From Streptomyces sp. STR69 (GTDB lineage: Bacteria > Actinomycetota > Actinomycetes > Streptomycetales > Streptomycetaceae): a DNA stretch of 64,000 nucleotides. How positions within the stretch are numbered: the stretch's first letter is position 1; each line of letters starts with the position of its first letter. Shown piece after piece: positions 1-7,737 of the stretch. Location of the stretch: NCBI RefSeq assembly GCF_024519455.1, contig NZ_JALJRY010000002.1:393966-457965 (forward strand). Direction: 5' to 3'. A program made the translations under genes and the position numbers. Below the pieces are notes generated by a model, which made no database searches, was not told where the DNA came from, and saw only the letters and a program-made list of their open reading frames with translations.

Positions 1-291
1 GCGCTGGAGGAAGGCCACGTCGCTCAGCGCGCGGGCCTCGTCCTCGCCCGTCGACGTCACGACGGTGTTGGTCACCAGGTGGAGCTGCGGCTTGACCGGC
101 TCCCAGCCCTTGAAGGCCGCGTGGATCGCGTCGCGCCCCTCGACCGGGTCCATGCCCGGTATCTCCAGGACGGCGTCGGGCGTGTACAGCGCGACGATCT
201 CGTCGGTGCGGCCGGCGTCCTGGGCCTGAGTGTGCGCGCCGAGTACGGCCCGTACGCCCGCCACGACCCACGCCTGTGTGGATTCGCTCAT
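1..291 (-). CDS. SnoaL-like / NTF2-fold protein (partial, 3' end outside window)
   Basis: The reading frame starts at ATG 291, with GGAG six bases upstream, and runs off the left edge after 97 codons. The protein begins MSESTQAWVVAGVRAVLGAH, followed by an acidic stretch with LYTPDAVLEIPGMDPVEGRDAI. This is the pattern of SnoaL-like/NTF2-fold proteins, which are small cone-shaped barrels acting as isomerases, hydrolases, dehydratases or ligand-binding accessory proteins. The start faces the cyclase-family gene across a 157-bp gap that holds one of the three shared operator-like motifs. It may therefore belong to the same catabolic regulon. The specific reaction cannot be told from the fragment. 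Confidence 0.75.
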   Translation of the reverse strand, partial: MSESTQAWVVAGVRAVLGAHTQAQDAGRTDEIVALYTPDAVLEIPGMDPVEGRDAIHAAFKGWEPVKPQLHLVTNTVVTSTGEDEARALSDVAFLQR

Positions 292-373
292 TCTTCGCTC
301 CAAGGTCAGGGTGTTTCGACCACTCAGTCTATTGATGAGTCGAAGATAAAGGGAGGGGGGTGCGCCGGATTCG

Positions 374-389
374 TTGACCGATCGGTACA
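374..389 (+). promoter_or_regulatory. Operator-like motif, copy A (TWGACC-N4-GGTACA)
   Basis: TTGACCGATCGGTACA lies 60 bp upstream of the cyclase gene start. The same pattern occurs at 3582-3597 (reverse strand) and 7619-7634. The symmetric core is ACC-N4-GGT. The right half runs on as TACAAT at 386-391, a near-consensus -10 hexamer for the cyclase gene. A bound regulator would therefore overlap the promoter. The binding protein is inferred to be the TetR encoded at 3707-4414. Confidence 0.6.
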
Positions 390-448
390 ATCACAAATAA
401 CATGCGTGCGGCTGGTCAACGGGGACTGTCGCCGAAGGAGGCGTGATC

Positions 449-1498
449 ATGACGAAGCGTTGGAAGCAGCGTCCGCCGGGCTCGACGTGGGGCGATTGGG
501 GCGAGGACGACGAACTGGGCCGTATCAACCTGCTCACCCCCGAGAAGGTGCTCCAGGGGGTCCGCGAGGTCGAGCACGGGATCAGCTTCAGCCTGAGCCT
601 GCCGCTCGACTATCCGGGCGGGAGCGAGCTGAACCAGCGGCGCTACCCTCCGATCCTGCGGCCCACCGAGGACCTGGAACACAAGCAGGACGTCTTCTAC
701 AACATCAAGGCGCGCGAGCACTTCTCGCCGCACCTCAGGGACGTCTGGTCCGACGACGTGGTGACCCTCTGGCTCCAGTACTCGACGCAGTGGGACGCGC
801 TCGCGCACCAGGGCCAGGAGTTCGACGCCGACGGTGACGGCGTCGAGGAGGCGGTCTACTACAACGGCTACCGCGCCGACACCGACATCGTCGGACCGCA
901 GGAGGACGCCAAGGGCGACGGCAGCGGCACCCTCGGCTTCGCCCGCCACCTCGGCCTCGAGCACATGGCCGAGCACGGGGTCCAGGGTCGGGGCGTCCTG
1001 GTCGACCTCGCCCACCACCTGGGCAACACCTGGCAGCCGGTCAACCTGAAGACCCTTCAGGAGATCATGGCGGCGGACAACATCGTCGTCGAACCCGGCG
1101 ACATGCTCCTCCTGCACACCGGCTTCGACACCGCGGTCCTCGGCTGGGGCAAGAACCCGGACCCCGTGGGCATCCACACCACGGCCTCCTACCTCGACGC
1201 GTTCGACCCGGCGCTGCTGGAGTGGATCGCCGACTCGCAGATCTCGGCGCTGGTCTCGGACAACTACGCCGTCGAGGGCGTGGGCGTCGGTCCCGAGGAC
1301 AACACCCCGCACTCGCTGCTCCCGATCCACAACCTCTGCCTCTTCAAACTGGGCGTCCCGCTCGGCGAGTTGTGGTACCTGGAGAAGCTGGCGGCCTGGC
1401 TCCGCGAGCACGACCGCAGCCGCTTCCTCCTCAGCGCGCCCCCGCTCAACCTGCCCGGCACGCAGGGCAGTCCGCTGACACCGGTCGCGACCGTCTGA
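449..1498 (+). CDS. Cyclase-family metal-dependent hydrolase (kynurenine formamidase-like fold)
   Basis: The 349-aa protein belongs to the Cyclase family (PF04199), which includes kynurenine formamidase and isatin hydrolase: metal-dependent hydrolases of amide or ring carbonyl bonds. The start is ATG 449 because AAGGAGG lies seven bases before it; a GTG at 443 sits too close to that site. The family's metal-site region appears as YSTQWDALAHQGQEF, with the usual His of HxGxHxD-type members replaced by Gln-Trp, as in the longer subgroup. Further signatures are GRGVLVDLAHH and LLLHTGF. It is soluble and has no signal peptide. It stands first in a likely TetR-controlled catabolic island, so ring opening of a cyclic ketone or amide is plausible but inferred. 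Confidence 0.8.
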   Translation: MTKRWKQRPPGSTWGDWGEDDELGRINLLTPEKVLQGVREVEHGISFSLSLPLDYPGGSELNQRRYPPILRPTEDLEHKQDVFYNIKAREHFSPHLRDVWSDDVVTLWLQYSTQWDALAHQGQEFDADGDGVEEAVYYNGYRADTDIVGPQEDAKGDGSGTLGFARHLGLEHMAEHGVQGRGVLVDLAHHLGNTWQPVNLKTLQEIMAADNIVVEPGDMLLLHTGFDTAVLGWGKNPDPVGIHTTASYLDAFDPALLEWIADSQISALVSDNYAVEGVGVGPEDNTPHSLLPIHNLCLFKLGVPLGELWYLEKLAAWLREHDRSRFLLSAPPLNLPGTQGSPLTPVATV

Positions 1499-1511
1499 CA
1501 GCGGCTGCGCC

Positions 1512-1556
1512 ACGACGGGAAGGGCCCCCAGAGATTCTGGGGGCCCTTCCCGTCGT
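1512..1556. terminator. Bidirectional terminator with perfect 21-bp stem
   Basis: Positions 1512-1532 and 1536-1556 are perfect inverted complements around a 3-nt loop. The stem begins ACGACGGGAAGGG. It lies between the convergent ends of the cyclase gene (1498) and the E1 dehydrogenase gene (1577), so it can stop transcription from both sides. Confidence 0.9.
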
Positions 1557-1576
1557 AGCACCGCTCGGATCTCGGA

Positions 1577-3565
1577 TCAGACCGCGGCGATCCGGCGGAC
1601 CGTGTCCGCGATCGTGTCCCGCGAGGGCAGCCAGACGTGTTCCAACGAGGGTGCGTACGGCGCCGGGACGGACGGTGGGGCCACGCGCGTGACCGGGGCG
1701 TCCAGGTGCCAGAAGCCCTCGTCGACGGCCATCGCGGAGAGTTCCGCGCCGACGCCGAAGTCCCGTACCGCCTCGTGCGCGATGACCAGGCGGTTGGTCT
1801 TGGCGAGGGAGGCGAGGACGGTCTCGCGGTCCAGCGGGGCGATGGTGCGCAGGTCGATCACCTCGACGCTGATGCCCTCGCCCGCGAGCAACTCGGCGGC
1901 AGCCAGGGCGTCTTGGACCATCCGCGACCAGGAGACCAGGGTGATGTCGGTGCCCTCGCGGATCACCTTCGCCTTGCCCAGCGGGATCAGATGGTCGGCC
2001 GGGGGCTTGGGGCCCTTGAGGCCGTACTGGAGACGGTTCTCGACGAAGACCACCGGGTTGGGGTCCTGGATCGCGGCGCGCAACAGGCCATAGGTGTCAG
2101 CGGGGTTGGACGGCATGACCACCGTCAGGCCGGGGATGTGCGCGAGCAGCGCCTCCAGGCTCTGCGAGTGCTGGCTGCCCGAGGAGCGCCCGGCGCCGAA
2201 CTGGGTGCGGACGACCAGCGGCATGGAGGCCCGGCCGCCGGTCATGAAGCGGAGTTTGGCGGCCTGGTTGAGGAGCATGTCGAGGCAGACGCCGATGAAG
2301 TCCATGTACATGATCTCGACCACCGGCTTCATGCCGGCCATGGCCGCTCCCACCGCCGTACCGACGATGGCGCTCTCGCTGATCGGCGTGTCCCGCACCC
2401 GGCCGGGGAAGGCCTGGGCGAGTCCGCGGGTGAGTCCGAAGACGTTGCCGCCCGCGCCGACGTCGATGCCGGCGACGAACACCGTTGGATCGGCGGTCAG
2501 TTCATGCTCCAGGGCCAGTCGTACGGCGTCCATGGACCGGAAGATCTCGGCGTCGGCCGGGAGCGGCGTGGGCTCGGGGATCGGGAGGCGGGGGGCCGAG
2601 ACGTAGTCGTGCAGGGTCTCGGGGGCGGGCTCCGGCAGGCTCCTCGCCCAGTCGATCGCCGCCTCGATCTCCTTGTCGATCTCCTCGTCCACGGCGTCCG
2701 CCGCCGCCGCGTCCAACTGGCGGCGGGCGATCAGCAGTGGGTCGCGCTCCTTGGCGGCGGCGACCTCCTCGGCGGGGCGGTAGCGCTCGGGGTCGCCCTC
2801 GTAGTGGCCGTGCCAGCGGTAGGTCTCGGCTTCGAGCAGGACCGGACCGGCACCCGCGCGCAGCCGCGCGACCAGCCCGGTCATGGTCTGCGCCACCGCC
2901 AACACGTCGTTGCCGTCGACGTGTTGGTACTCGATGCCGTATCCGGCGGCGCGCGCGGAGAGCGGGGCGCGGTGCTGTTCGGACTCGGGGGAGAACTCGG
3001 AGTAGTGGTTGTTCTCACACAGGAAGACCACCGGCAGATCCCATACGGCGGCCAGGTTCACGGCCTCGTGGAACATGCCCTGGGCCACCGCCCCGTCCCC
3101 GAAGAACGCCACCACCACGTCACCGGCCGCCCGCAGTTTCGCGGCGGTGGCGACCCCGGCGGCGATCGGGAGGCCCGCGCCGACGATGCCGTTCGCGCCG
3201 TAGATCCCGAGACCGGGGTCCGCGATGTGCATCGAGCCGCCGCGGCCGTGGCAGGTGCCCGCGTCCTTGCCCATCAGCTCGGCCATCATCGACGCCGAGT
3301 CCAGGCCCTTCGCCAGGACGTGGCCGTGGCCGCGGTGCGTGGAGGTGATGCCGTCGCGCGCGCCCAGCGGCCAGCAGGCGCCGACGGCGCTCGCCTCCTG
3401 GCCGATCGACAGATGCAGGAAGCCCGGGATCTCCGTCGCCTTGTAGAGGTCCGACGCCCGCTCCTCGAAGCGCCGGATGCGCCGCATCCGCCGGTACATC
3501 TCCAGGAGCTGGTCCGTCCGTGCGGTGCCGGTGGCGGTTCCGATGTGGTGCGATGCCTGAGTCAT
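1577..3565 (-). CDS. Fused alpha/beta E1 component of a 2-oxoacid dehydrogenase (TPP-dependent)
   Basis: This 662-aa protein carries an E1-alpha domain (about residues 20-320) fused to an E1-beta transketolase-like domain (about 335-655). The thiamine diphosphate motif is GDGAVAQGMFHEA, starting at residue 156, with the Asn pair in CENNHY near 185. The beta half has the pyrimidine-binding segment around EIMYMDFIGVCLDMLLNQAA and a normal C-terminal domain. Such enzymes decarboxylate branched-chain, pyruvate-like or acetoin substrates and pass the acyl group to a lipoyl E2. No E2 or E3 gene is present in the window, so a partner must lie elsewhere or the enzyme works without one. The start at 3565 has GAGGA four bases upstream. 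An operator-like motif lies 17 bp before it. Confidence 0.85.
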   Translation of the reverse strand: MTQASHHIGTATGTARTDQLLEMYRRMRRIRRFEERASDLYKATEIPGFLHLSIGQEASAVGACWPLGARDGITSTHRGHGHVLAKGLDSASMMAELMGKDAGTCHGRGGSMHIADPGLGIYGANGIVGAGLPIAAGVATAAKLRAAGDVVVAFFGDGAVAQGMFHEAVNLAAVWDLPVVFLCENNHYSEFSPESEQHRAPLSARAAGYGIEYQHVDGNDVLAVAQTMTGLVARLRAGAGPVLLEAETYRWHGHYEGDPERYRPAEEVAAAKERDPLLIARRQLDAAAADAVDEEIDKEIEAAIDWARSLPEPAPETLHDYVSAPRLPIPEPTPLPADAEIFRSMDAVRLALEHELTADPTVFVAGIDVGAGGNVFGLTRGLAQAFPGRVRDTPISESAIVGTAVGAAMAGMKPVVEIMYMDFIGVCLDMLLNQAAKLRFMTGGRASMPLVVRTQFGAGRSSGSQHSQSLEALLAHIPGLTVVMPSNPADTYGLLRAAIQDPNPVVFVENRLQYGLKGPKPPADHLIPLGKAKVIREGTDITLVSWSRMVQDALAAAELLAGEGISVEVIDLRTIAPLDRETVLASLAKTNRLVIAHEAVRDFGVGAELSAMAVDEGFWHLDAPVTRVAPPSVPAPYAPSLEHVWLPSRDTIADTVRRIAAV

Positions 3566-3581
3566 ACGGTCCTCGCTTTAA

Positions 3582-3597
3582 TGTACCGTTTGGTCTA
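3582..3597 (-). promoter_or_regulatory. Operator-like motif, copy B, in the E1/TetR divergent promoter
   Basis: On the minus strand the site reads TAGACCAAACGGTACA, matching the TWGACC-N4-GGTACA pattern of copies A and C. It runs into TACATT, a -10-like hexamer directed at the E1 gene. An overlapping perfect inverted repeat, TCTAG-CAAA-CTAGA, lies at 3594-3607. Its place between the E1 gene and the divergent TetR gene suits autoregulation. Confidence 0.65.
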
Positions 3598-3706
3598 GCA
3601 AACTAGAGCGACGTCCCCGGGGCCGCTTCCCCCAGGCGTGCCGCAGCGCGGCGCCTGTGCGGGCCCGGGACAGCACGCACGTCGTCACAGCCAGGGGAGA
3701 GAAGAC

Positions 3707-4414
3707 ATGCCACGACCGCCGGGTCATGGGCCGGGCTTCGAAGTCAGACGCCAGAAGATCATCGACACCGCGGCGTCCCTGTTCGCGCAACAGGGCTACG
3801 CGGCGACCTCCATCAACGACCTGGGCCGCGCGGTCGGGCTCGCCAAGGGTGCCCTGTACTACTACATCGGCTCCAAGGAGAACCTGCTCATCGAGATCCA
3901 GTCGCGGGTGCTCGGCCCGCTGCTGGCGCGTGCCAAGGAGATCGCGGCCCTCGACGAGGTGCCGCTGCTGCGGCTGCGGCTGCTGTCCGAGTCGCTGCTG
4001 ACGATCATCTTCCGCCGGCTCGACCACATCTGGGTCTACGAGCACGACTACCGCAGCCTCAGCGGCAAGGAGCTGGAGATCGTGCTGCGGCAGCGCGCCG
4101 ACTTCGAGCACCTGATCACCGGGCTGCTCACCGAGGCCGTCGAGGAGGGGACCTTCCGCGCGGTCGAACCGCACCTGGCCACCCTCCAGTTCCTCAACCT
4201 GCACAACCACACCTACCAGTGGGTGCGGCCCGGCGGCAGTTGGGACGCCGCGTTCCTGTCCGGCGAGTACTGCTCGACCCTGTTCCGCGGTTTCGCCGCC
4301 GACGTCGGCGAACTGCCCGATGTCGAGACGCTGGCCGCCGAGTTCAAGCGGGCCCGGCCCGAACTGCCCCTCGATCCCGAGGCGTTGTGGGAAGCGGTCT
4401 CCGTCGCGAGCTGA
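3707..4414 (+). CDS. TetR-family transcriptional regulator
   Basis: The 235-aa protein has an N-terminal TetR helix-turn-helix (about residues 14-60, with IIDTAASLFAQQGYAATSI and GLAKGALYYYIGSKENLL). An all-helical ligand-binding domain of the TetR_C type follows. ATG 3707, preceded by AGGGGAGAG, is preferred to an upstream in-frame start at 3638 because it puts the HTH at the usual distance from the N terminus. It is divergent from the E1 gene and sits within the catabolic island, whose three divergent promoter regions share one 16-bp motif. It is therefore the likely local repressor, perhaps responding to an acyl-CoA intermediate. The ligand is unknown. Confidence 0.88.
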   Translation: MPRPPGHGPGFEVRRQKIIDTAASLFAQQGYAATSINDLGRAVGLAKGALYYYIGSKENLLIEIQSRVLGPLLARAKEIAALDEVPLLRLRLLSESLLTIIFRRLDHIWVYEHDYRSLSGKELEIVLRQRADFEHLITGLLTEAVEEGTFRAVEPHLATLQFLNLHNHTYQWVRPGGSWDAAFLSGEYCSTLFRGFAADVGELPDVETLAAEFKRARPELPLDPEALWEAVSVAS

Positions 4415-4460
4415 CCGGACCCGCGGTGTGCTACGGCGCACCGCGGATCCCGCCCGGTCA
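4412..4460. terminator. Nested hairpin between convergent TetR and acyl-CoA dehydrogenase genes
   Basis: The outer arms TGACCGG (4412-4418) and CCGGTCA (4454-4460) enclose the inner arms CCGCGGTG (4421-4428) and CACCGCGG (4439-4446). The outer arms include the stop codons of both convergent genes. It is probably a compact bidirectional terminator. Confidence 0.65.
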
Positions 4461-5612
4461 CGCGCCCTTGACCAGGGCCCTGGCGATGACATTGCGCTGG
4501 ATCTCGTTGGTGCCCTCGCCGATCTCCAGGATCTTGGCGTCGGCGTAGAAACGGGAGATCTCCGACTCGCGTACGTACCCGTAGCCGCCGTGGATCTGAA
4601 CTGCCTGCGAGGCGGCCCGGTTGGCGACCTCGGAGGCGTACAGCTTGGCCATCGCGGCCTCCGTGCTGTGCGGGCGTCCCTGGTCGGCGAGCCACGCGGC
4701 GCGGTAGACCATCCAGCGGGCCGCCTGGTACTCCGTACCCATGTCGGCGATCTTGTGTGCGACCGCCTGGAAGTCGGAGAGCGGACGCCCGAACTGGTGC
4801 CGTTCCTTGGCGTGTTTGACCGAGAGGGCCAGTGCCGCCTTGGCCAGCGAGAGACCCAGCGCCGCCACACTGATCCGGCCGCCGTCGAGCACGGACAGGA
4901 ACTGCCGCAGCCCGTTGCCCTCCTCGCCGATCAGATGGTCGTCGGAGACCCAGCAGTCGGTGAACACCAACTCCCTTGTGTCCATGGCGTGCCAGCCCAG
5001 CTTCTTCAGCTTCGCGCCGACCGTGTAACCGGGCGTGCCCGTCGGCACGTAGAAGGTCGCGTACCCCTTGCGGCCGTCCGCGCCCTTGCCGGTCGTGGCC
5101 AGCAGGGTGACGCCCTGGCTGATGTCGGTGCCCGCGTTGGTGATGAACATCTTCGTGCCGTTGATCACCCAACCCCCGTCCGCCCGGCGGGCGGTGGTCG
5201 CGATACCGGCCGCGTCCGAGCCGGCGTCCGGCTCGGTCAGCCCGAACGCGCCGATCGCCTCGCCCTTCGCCAGCGGGGTCAGCCAGCGCCGCTTCTGCTC
5301 CTCGGTGCCGTACGCGAGCAACGGCAGCGTGCCGATGGTCGAGTGCGCGTTCCACGAGGAGGCCACCGACTGGTCGGCGGCGCCGAGTTCCTCCATCACC
5401 GCGACATAGGTGACCGTGTCCGAGCCCGCCCCGCCGTACTCCTCCGGCACGAGCATGCCCATCAGGCCGAGTTCGCCCAGCTTGGTGAAGATCTTGGTGG
5501 GGAAGATCTCGTTCTCGGACCACTCGGCCGCGTGGGGCGTGATCTCGTTGGCCGCGAACTCGCGGACCATGTCCTGGAGAGCGAGGGTCTCCTCGGGCAG
5601 GTCGAAGTCCAT
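4458..5612 (-). CDS. Acyl-CoA dehydrogenase
   Basis: The 384-aa protein has the full length and fold of FAD-dependent acyl-CoA dehydrogenases, which introduce an alpha-beta double bond into an acyl-CoA and pass electrons to ETF. N-terminal, middle ([14 protein letters not shown] flavin-binding region) and C-terminal domains are present. The C-terminal signature [20 protein letters not shown] is followed by GEGTNEIQ, which contains the expected catalytic Glu. It starts one base after the stop of the upstream alcohol dehydrogenase gene on the same strand, so the two are likely translationally coupled. Substrate chain type (short, branched or cyclic) cannot be fixed from sequence alone. Confidence 0.92.
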   Translation of the reverse strand: MDFDLPEETLALQDMVREFAANEITPHAAEWSENEIFPTKIFTKLGELGLMGMLVPEEYGGAGSDTVTYVAVMEELGAADQSVASSWNAHSTIGTLPLLAYGTEEQKRRWLTPLAKGEAIGAFGLTEPDAGSDAAGIATTARRADGGWVINGTKMFITNAGTDISQGVTLLATTGKGADGRKGYATFYVPTGTPGYTVGAKLKKLGWHAMDTRELVFTDCWVSDDHLIGEEGNGLRQFLSVLDGGRISVAALGLSLAKAALALSVKHAKERHQFGRPLSDFQAVAHKIADMGTEYQAARWMVYRAAWLADQGRPHSTEAAMAKLYASEVANRAASQAVQIHGGYGYVRESEISRFYADAKILEIGEGTNEIQRNVIARALVKGA

Positions 5613-5613
5613 G

Positions 5614-6672
5614 TCACAGTCCCTTCGGGGTCAGCAGCACCTTCAGGTGCTTGGCCCGGTCGGCGGCCAGGTCCTCGAAGACACCGGCTCCTCCCGAGAG
5701 CGGAAAACGGCCGGTGATCAGGGCGGAGGCATCCAGACGTCCGGTGCTCATCAGGTCGATCACGCGCGGGATGTCGAAGTTGTAGCCGAGCGTGCCGACC
5801 ACCGACCGCTCGTAGAACACGAGTTGGCCCATGTCGAACTCGACGCTGCCGTGCCCGACCCCGGCCAGCACAACCCGTCCGCCGCGCCGCACGATCGACA
5901 CGGCCTGGCCCGCGAGCGCGGGCACGCCGGTCGCGTCGATGACGACGTCCGGGCCGATCCGCCCGGTCCGCACGAACACCTCGCGCCGTACGTCGGTCTC
6001 GCGCGGGTCGAAGGCCTCGGTGACGCCGATGCCGAGCAGCATCTCGCGCCGCCCGGCGAGGGGTTCGCTCACGAACAGGCCTGCGGCGCCCGCGATTTGG
6101 GCCGCCAGCACCACGGCTACGCCGATCGGGCCGCCGCCGACGACCAGTACGTTGTCGCCCGGCTTGACCCCGGCGCGGGTCACGGCGTGCAGGCCTACCG
6201 CCAACGGCTCTGCCACGGCGGCCAGTTCGTCGCTGACGTTGTCCGGGAGGCGGGTCAGGCCGGCGAGGGGGACGGTGACGCGTTCCGCGAAGCCGCCGGG
6301 GGAGGCGAGGCCGACCGAGCCGCTCTTGGGGCAGATGTGGTACTCGCCGCGCGTGCACCAGAAGCAGGTGCCGCAGCGCCAGACGGGGTCCGCGGTGACG
6401 CGGTCGCCGACCTTGACGCCGGGCAGGTCTGCGCCCAACGCGACTACTGTGCCGCTGAGTTCGTGACCGAGGGCGAGGGGTGGCTTGGTGCCGGTGAGGG
6501 GGTGGGGGCCCTCTCGGATCATGTGGGGGCCTTCTAGGTACTCGTGCAGGTCTGTGCCGCATACGCCGCACCACGACACTTCTACGACGGCTTCGTGCGG
6601 GGCGGGGTCGGGTGGCTCGGGTACTTCTTCGAGACGTAGGTCTTGTGCACCGTGCCAGACGAGTGCCTCCAT
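5614..6672 (-). CDS. Zinc-dependent alcohol dehydrogenase (butanediol dehydrogenase-like MDR)
   Basis: The 352-aa medium-chain dehydrogenase/reductase would oxidise a secondary alcohol with NAD(P). The catalytic zinc region CGVCGTDLHE lies near residue 37 and GHE near 68. The structural zinc loop keeps all four cysteines (CGTCFWCTRGEYHIC). The Rossmann motif is VVGGGPIGV. The N-terminal region resembles (R,R)-butanediol dehydrogenases and threonine dehydrogenases. It lies between the enoyl-CoA hydratase and acyl-CoA dehydrogenase genes on the same strand, so an alcohol-to-ketone step in the same catabolic route is likely. The true substrate is unknown. Confidence 0.88.
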   Translation of the reverse strand: MEALVWHGAQDLRLEEVPEPPDPAPHEAVVEVSWCGVCGTDLHEYLEGPHMIREGPHPLTGTKPPLALGHELSGTVVALGADLPGVKVGDRVTADPVWRCGTCFWCTRGEYHICPKSGSVGLASPGGFAERVTVPLAGLTRLPDNVSDELAAVAEPLAVGLHAVTRAGVKPGDNVLVVGGGPIGVAVVLAAQIAGAAGLFVSEPLAGRREMLLGIGVTEAFDPRETDVRREVFVRTGRIGPDVVIDATGVPALAGQAVSIVRRGGRVVLAGVGHGSVEFDMGQLVFYERSVVGTLGYNFDIPRVIDLMSTGRLDASALITGRFPLSGGAGVFEDLAADRAKHLKVLLTPKGL

Positions 6673-6716
6673 GTTTTCCGCCCCTTTCGTGTTGAGTCTT
6701 GTCTGCGGGCCCGGTG

Positions 6717-6746
6717 GGGGCTGGTCGCGCAGTTCCCCGCGCCCCT
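6717..6746 (+). repeat. Dispersed 30-bp intergenic repeat, copy 1
   Basis: The element begins GGGGCTGGTCGCGCAGTT and ends CCCCGCGCCCCT. The same sequence occurs at 30507-30536 and, inverted with small changes, at 54494-54521. GGGG and CGCG blocks at one end pair with CGCG and CCCC at the other. This copy overlaps the stop codon of the enoyl-CoA hydratase gene by two bases. Repeats of this type are scattered in Streptomyces intergenic DNA. Confidence 0.85.
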
Positions 6747-7524
6747 AGGTGGGGTTGCTGAACCTTGCTTTGCCAGGACCGGTGTTCAGGAATGAGTTGA
6801 GGCCCGTCGCGGCGTCCTGGGTCGCGAACACCCCCGTGAACAGGGCGCGTTCAAGGGCCAGCCCCGCCGCCATGCTCGCGTCCGTGCCGTGGTCCACTGC
6901 CTCTTTGATCGCCTCCAGGGCGGCCGGTGGACCCTCGGCGAGTTGGCGGGCGTAGGCAAGGGCGGCTTGCAGGGCGGTGCCGGTGGGGACCACCTCGTCG
7001 ACCAGGCCCAGCCGCAGCGCCTCCTCCGCCTTCACCCTGCGGCCGGTCATCAGGAGGTTCTTCGCGCGGGACGGGCCGATCAGCCGGGCGAGGCGTTGGG
7101 TGCCGCCCGAGCCCGGCATGATCCCGAGCTGGACCTCCGGCTGTGCGAAGACCGCGTCCTCGGCGGCCACCCGGTAGTCGGCGGCGAGGGCCAGTTCCAT
7201 GCCGCCGCCCAGGGCGTAGCCGGTGACCGCCGCGATCACCGGCATCGGCAGGCGGGCGACCTCGTCGAAGGTGCGCTGGAGGGCGCGGTTCCAGCCGCGT
7301 ATCTCCTCCGGGTCCATCGCGGCCAGGGCCTTGATGTCGGCGCCCGCGGCGAAGAGCCGTTCGCCGCCGTGGACGACCACGGCCCGTACGGCGGGGGAGT
7401 CGGCCAGCTCGCGTACGCGGGCGGACAGCTCCTCTCTCTGCAGGGAGTCGAAGGCGTTCATCGGCGGGTTGTCGAGGCGGAGCGTGACGACCGGTCCGTC
7501 GGTGTCCAGCCGGATGCGTGGCAC
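6745..7524 (-). CDS. Enoyl-CoA hydratase/isomerase (crotonase family)
   Basis: The 259-aa crotonase-fold protein would hydrate or isomerise an enoyl-CoA. The oxyanion-hole segments are AAGADIKAL and GYALGGGMELALAADYRVA. The second active-site region reads PEVQLGIMPGSGGTQRL, with the two Glu-region positions typical of true hydratases. GTG 7524 is taken as the start because GAGGAGGG lies six bases upstream; the open frame continues further up but lacks a better site. It is the first gene of a minus-strand set with the alcohol dehydrogenase and acyl-CoA dehydrogenase, and is divergent from the acid-CoA ligase gene. Confidence 0.9.
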   Translation of the reverse strand: MPRIRLDTDGPVVTLRLDNPPMNAFDSLQREELSARVRELADSPAVRAVVVHGGERLFAAGADIKALAAMDPEEIRGWNRALQRTFDEVARLPMPVIAAVTGYALGGGMELALAADYRVAAEDAVFAQPEVQLGIMPGSGGTQRLARLIGPSRAKNLLMTGRRVKAEEALRLGLVDEVVPTGTALQAALAYARQLAEGPPAALEAIKEAVDHGTDASMAAGLALERALFTGVFATQDAATGLNSFLNTGPGKARFSNPT

Positions 7525-7552
7525 GTGGAACCCTCCTCGTCGGCTGAAGCGG

Positions 7553-7592
7553 CGGCACGTGCGCTCGGGTGGTTGTCGATGCGCACGTGCCG
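7553..7592. promoter_or_regulatory. 12-bp perfect inverted repeat in the enoyl-CoA hydratase leader
   Basis: CGGCACGTGCGC (7553-7564) and GCGCACGTGCCG (7581-7592) are perfect complements separated by 16 bp, and each arm holds a CACGTG core. It lies between the operator-like site and the crotonase start, so it would fall in that transcript's 5' leader. It may be an RNA hairpin or a second protein-binding site. Confidence 0.6.
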
Positions 7593-7618
7593 TCGTAAAG
7601 TGCGGCTCATAGGTTTTA

Positions 7619-7634
7619 TAGACCAAGGGGTACA
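7619..7634 (+). promoter_or_regulatory. Operator-like motif, copy C, in the ligase/hydratase divergent promoter
   Basis: TAGACCAAGGGGTACA matches copies A and B. On the plus strand it continues into TACACT, a -10-like hexamer toward the ligase gene. On the minus strand, TATAAAA just beyond it could serve the enoyl-CoA hydratase gene. Binding here could control both divergent transcripts. Confidence 0.65.
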
Positions 7635-7737
7635 CTAAATTATGTGAGTGGGCAACCGACCGGTCGGGATCCGGTTTGCCCCATGAGCCGTGGTCGAGCC
7701 GTGTTCAGCGCCGAACACCACAGAGCGAGAGTGAGCC

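Noticed and set aside
322..340. ACTCA/TGAGT inverted repeat before the SnoaL-like gene
   Set aside because: The arms are only 5 bp, too short to claim as an operator. The stronger shared motif is at 374-389.
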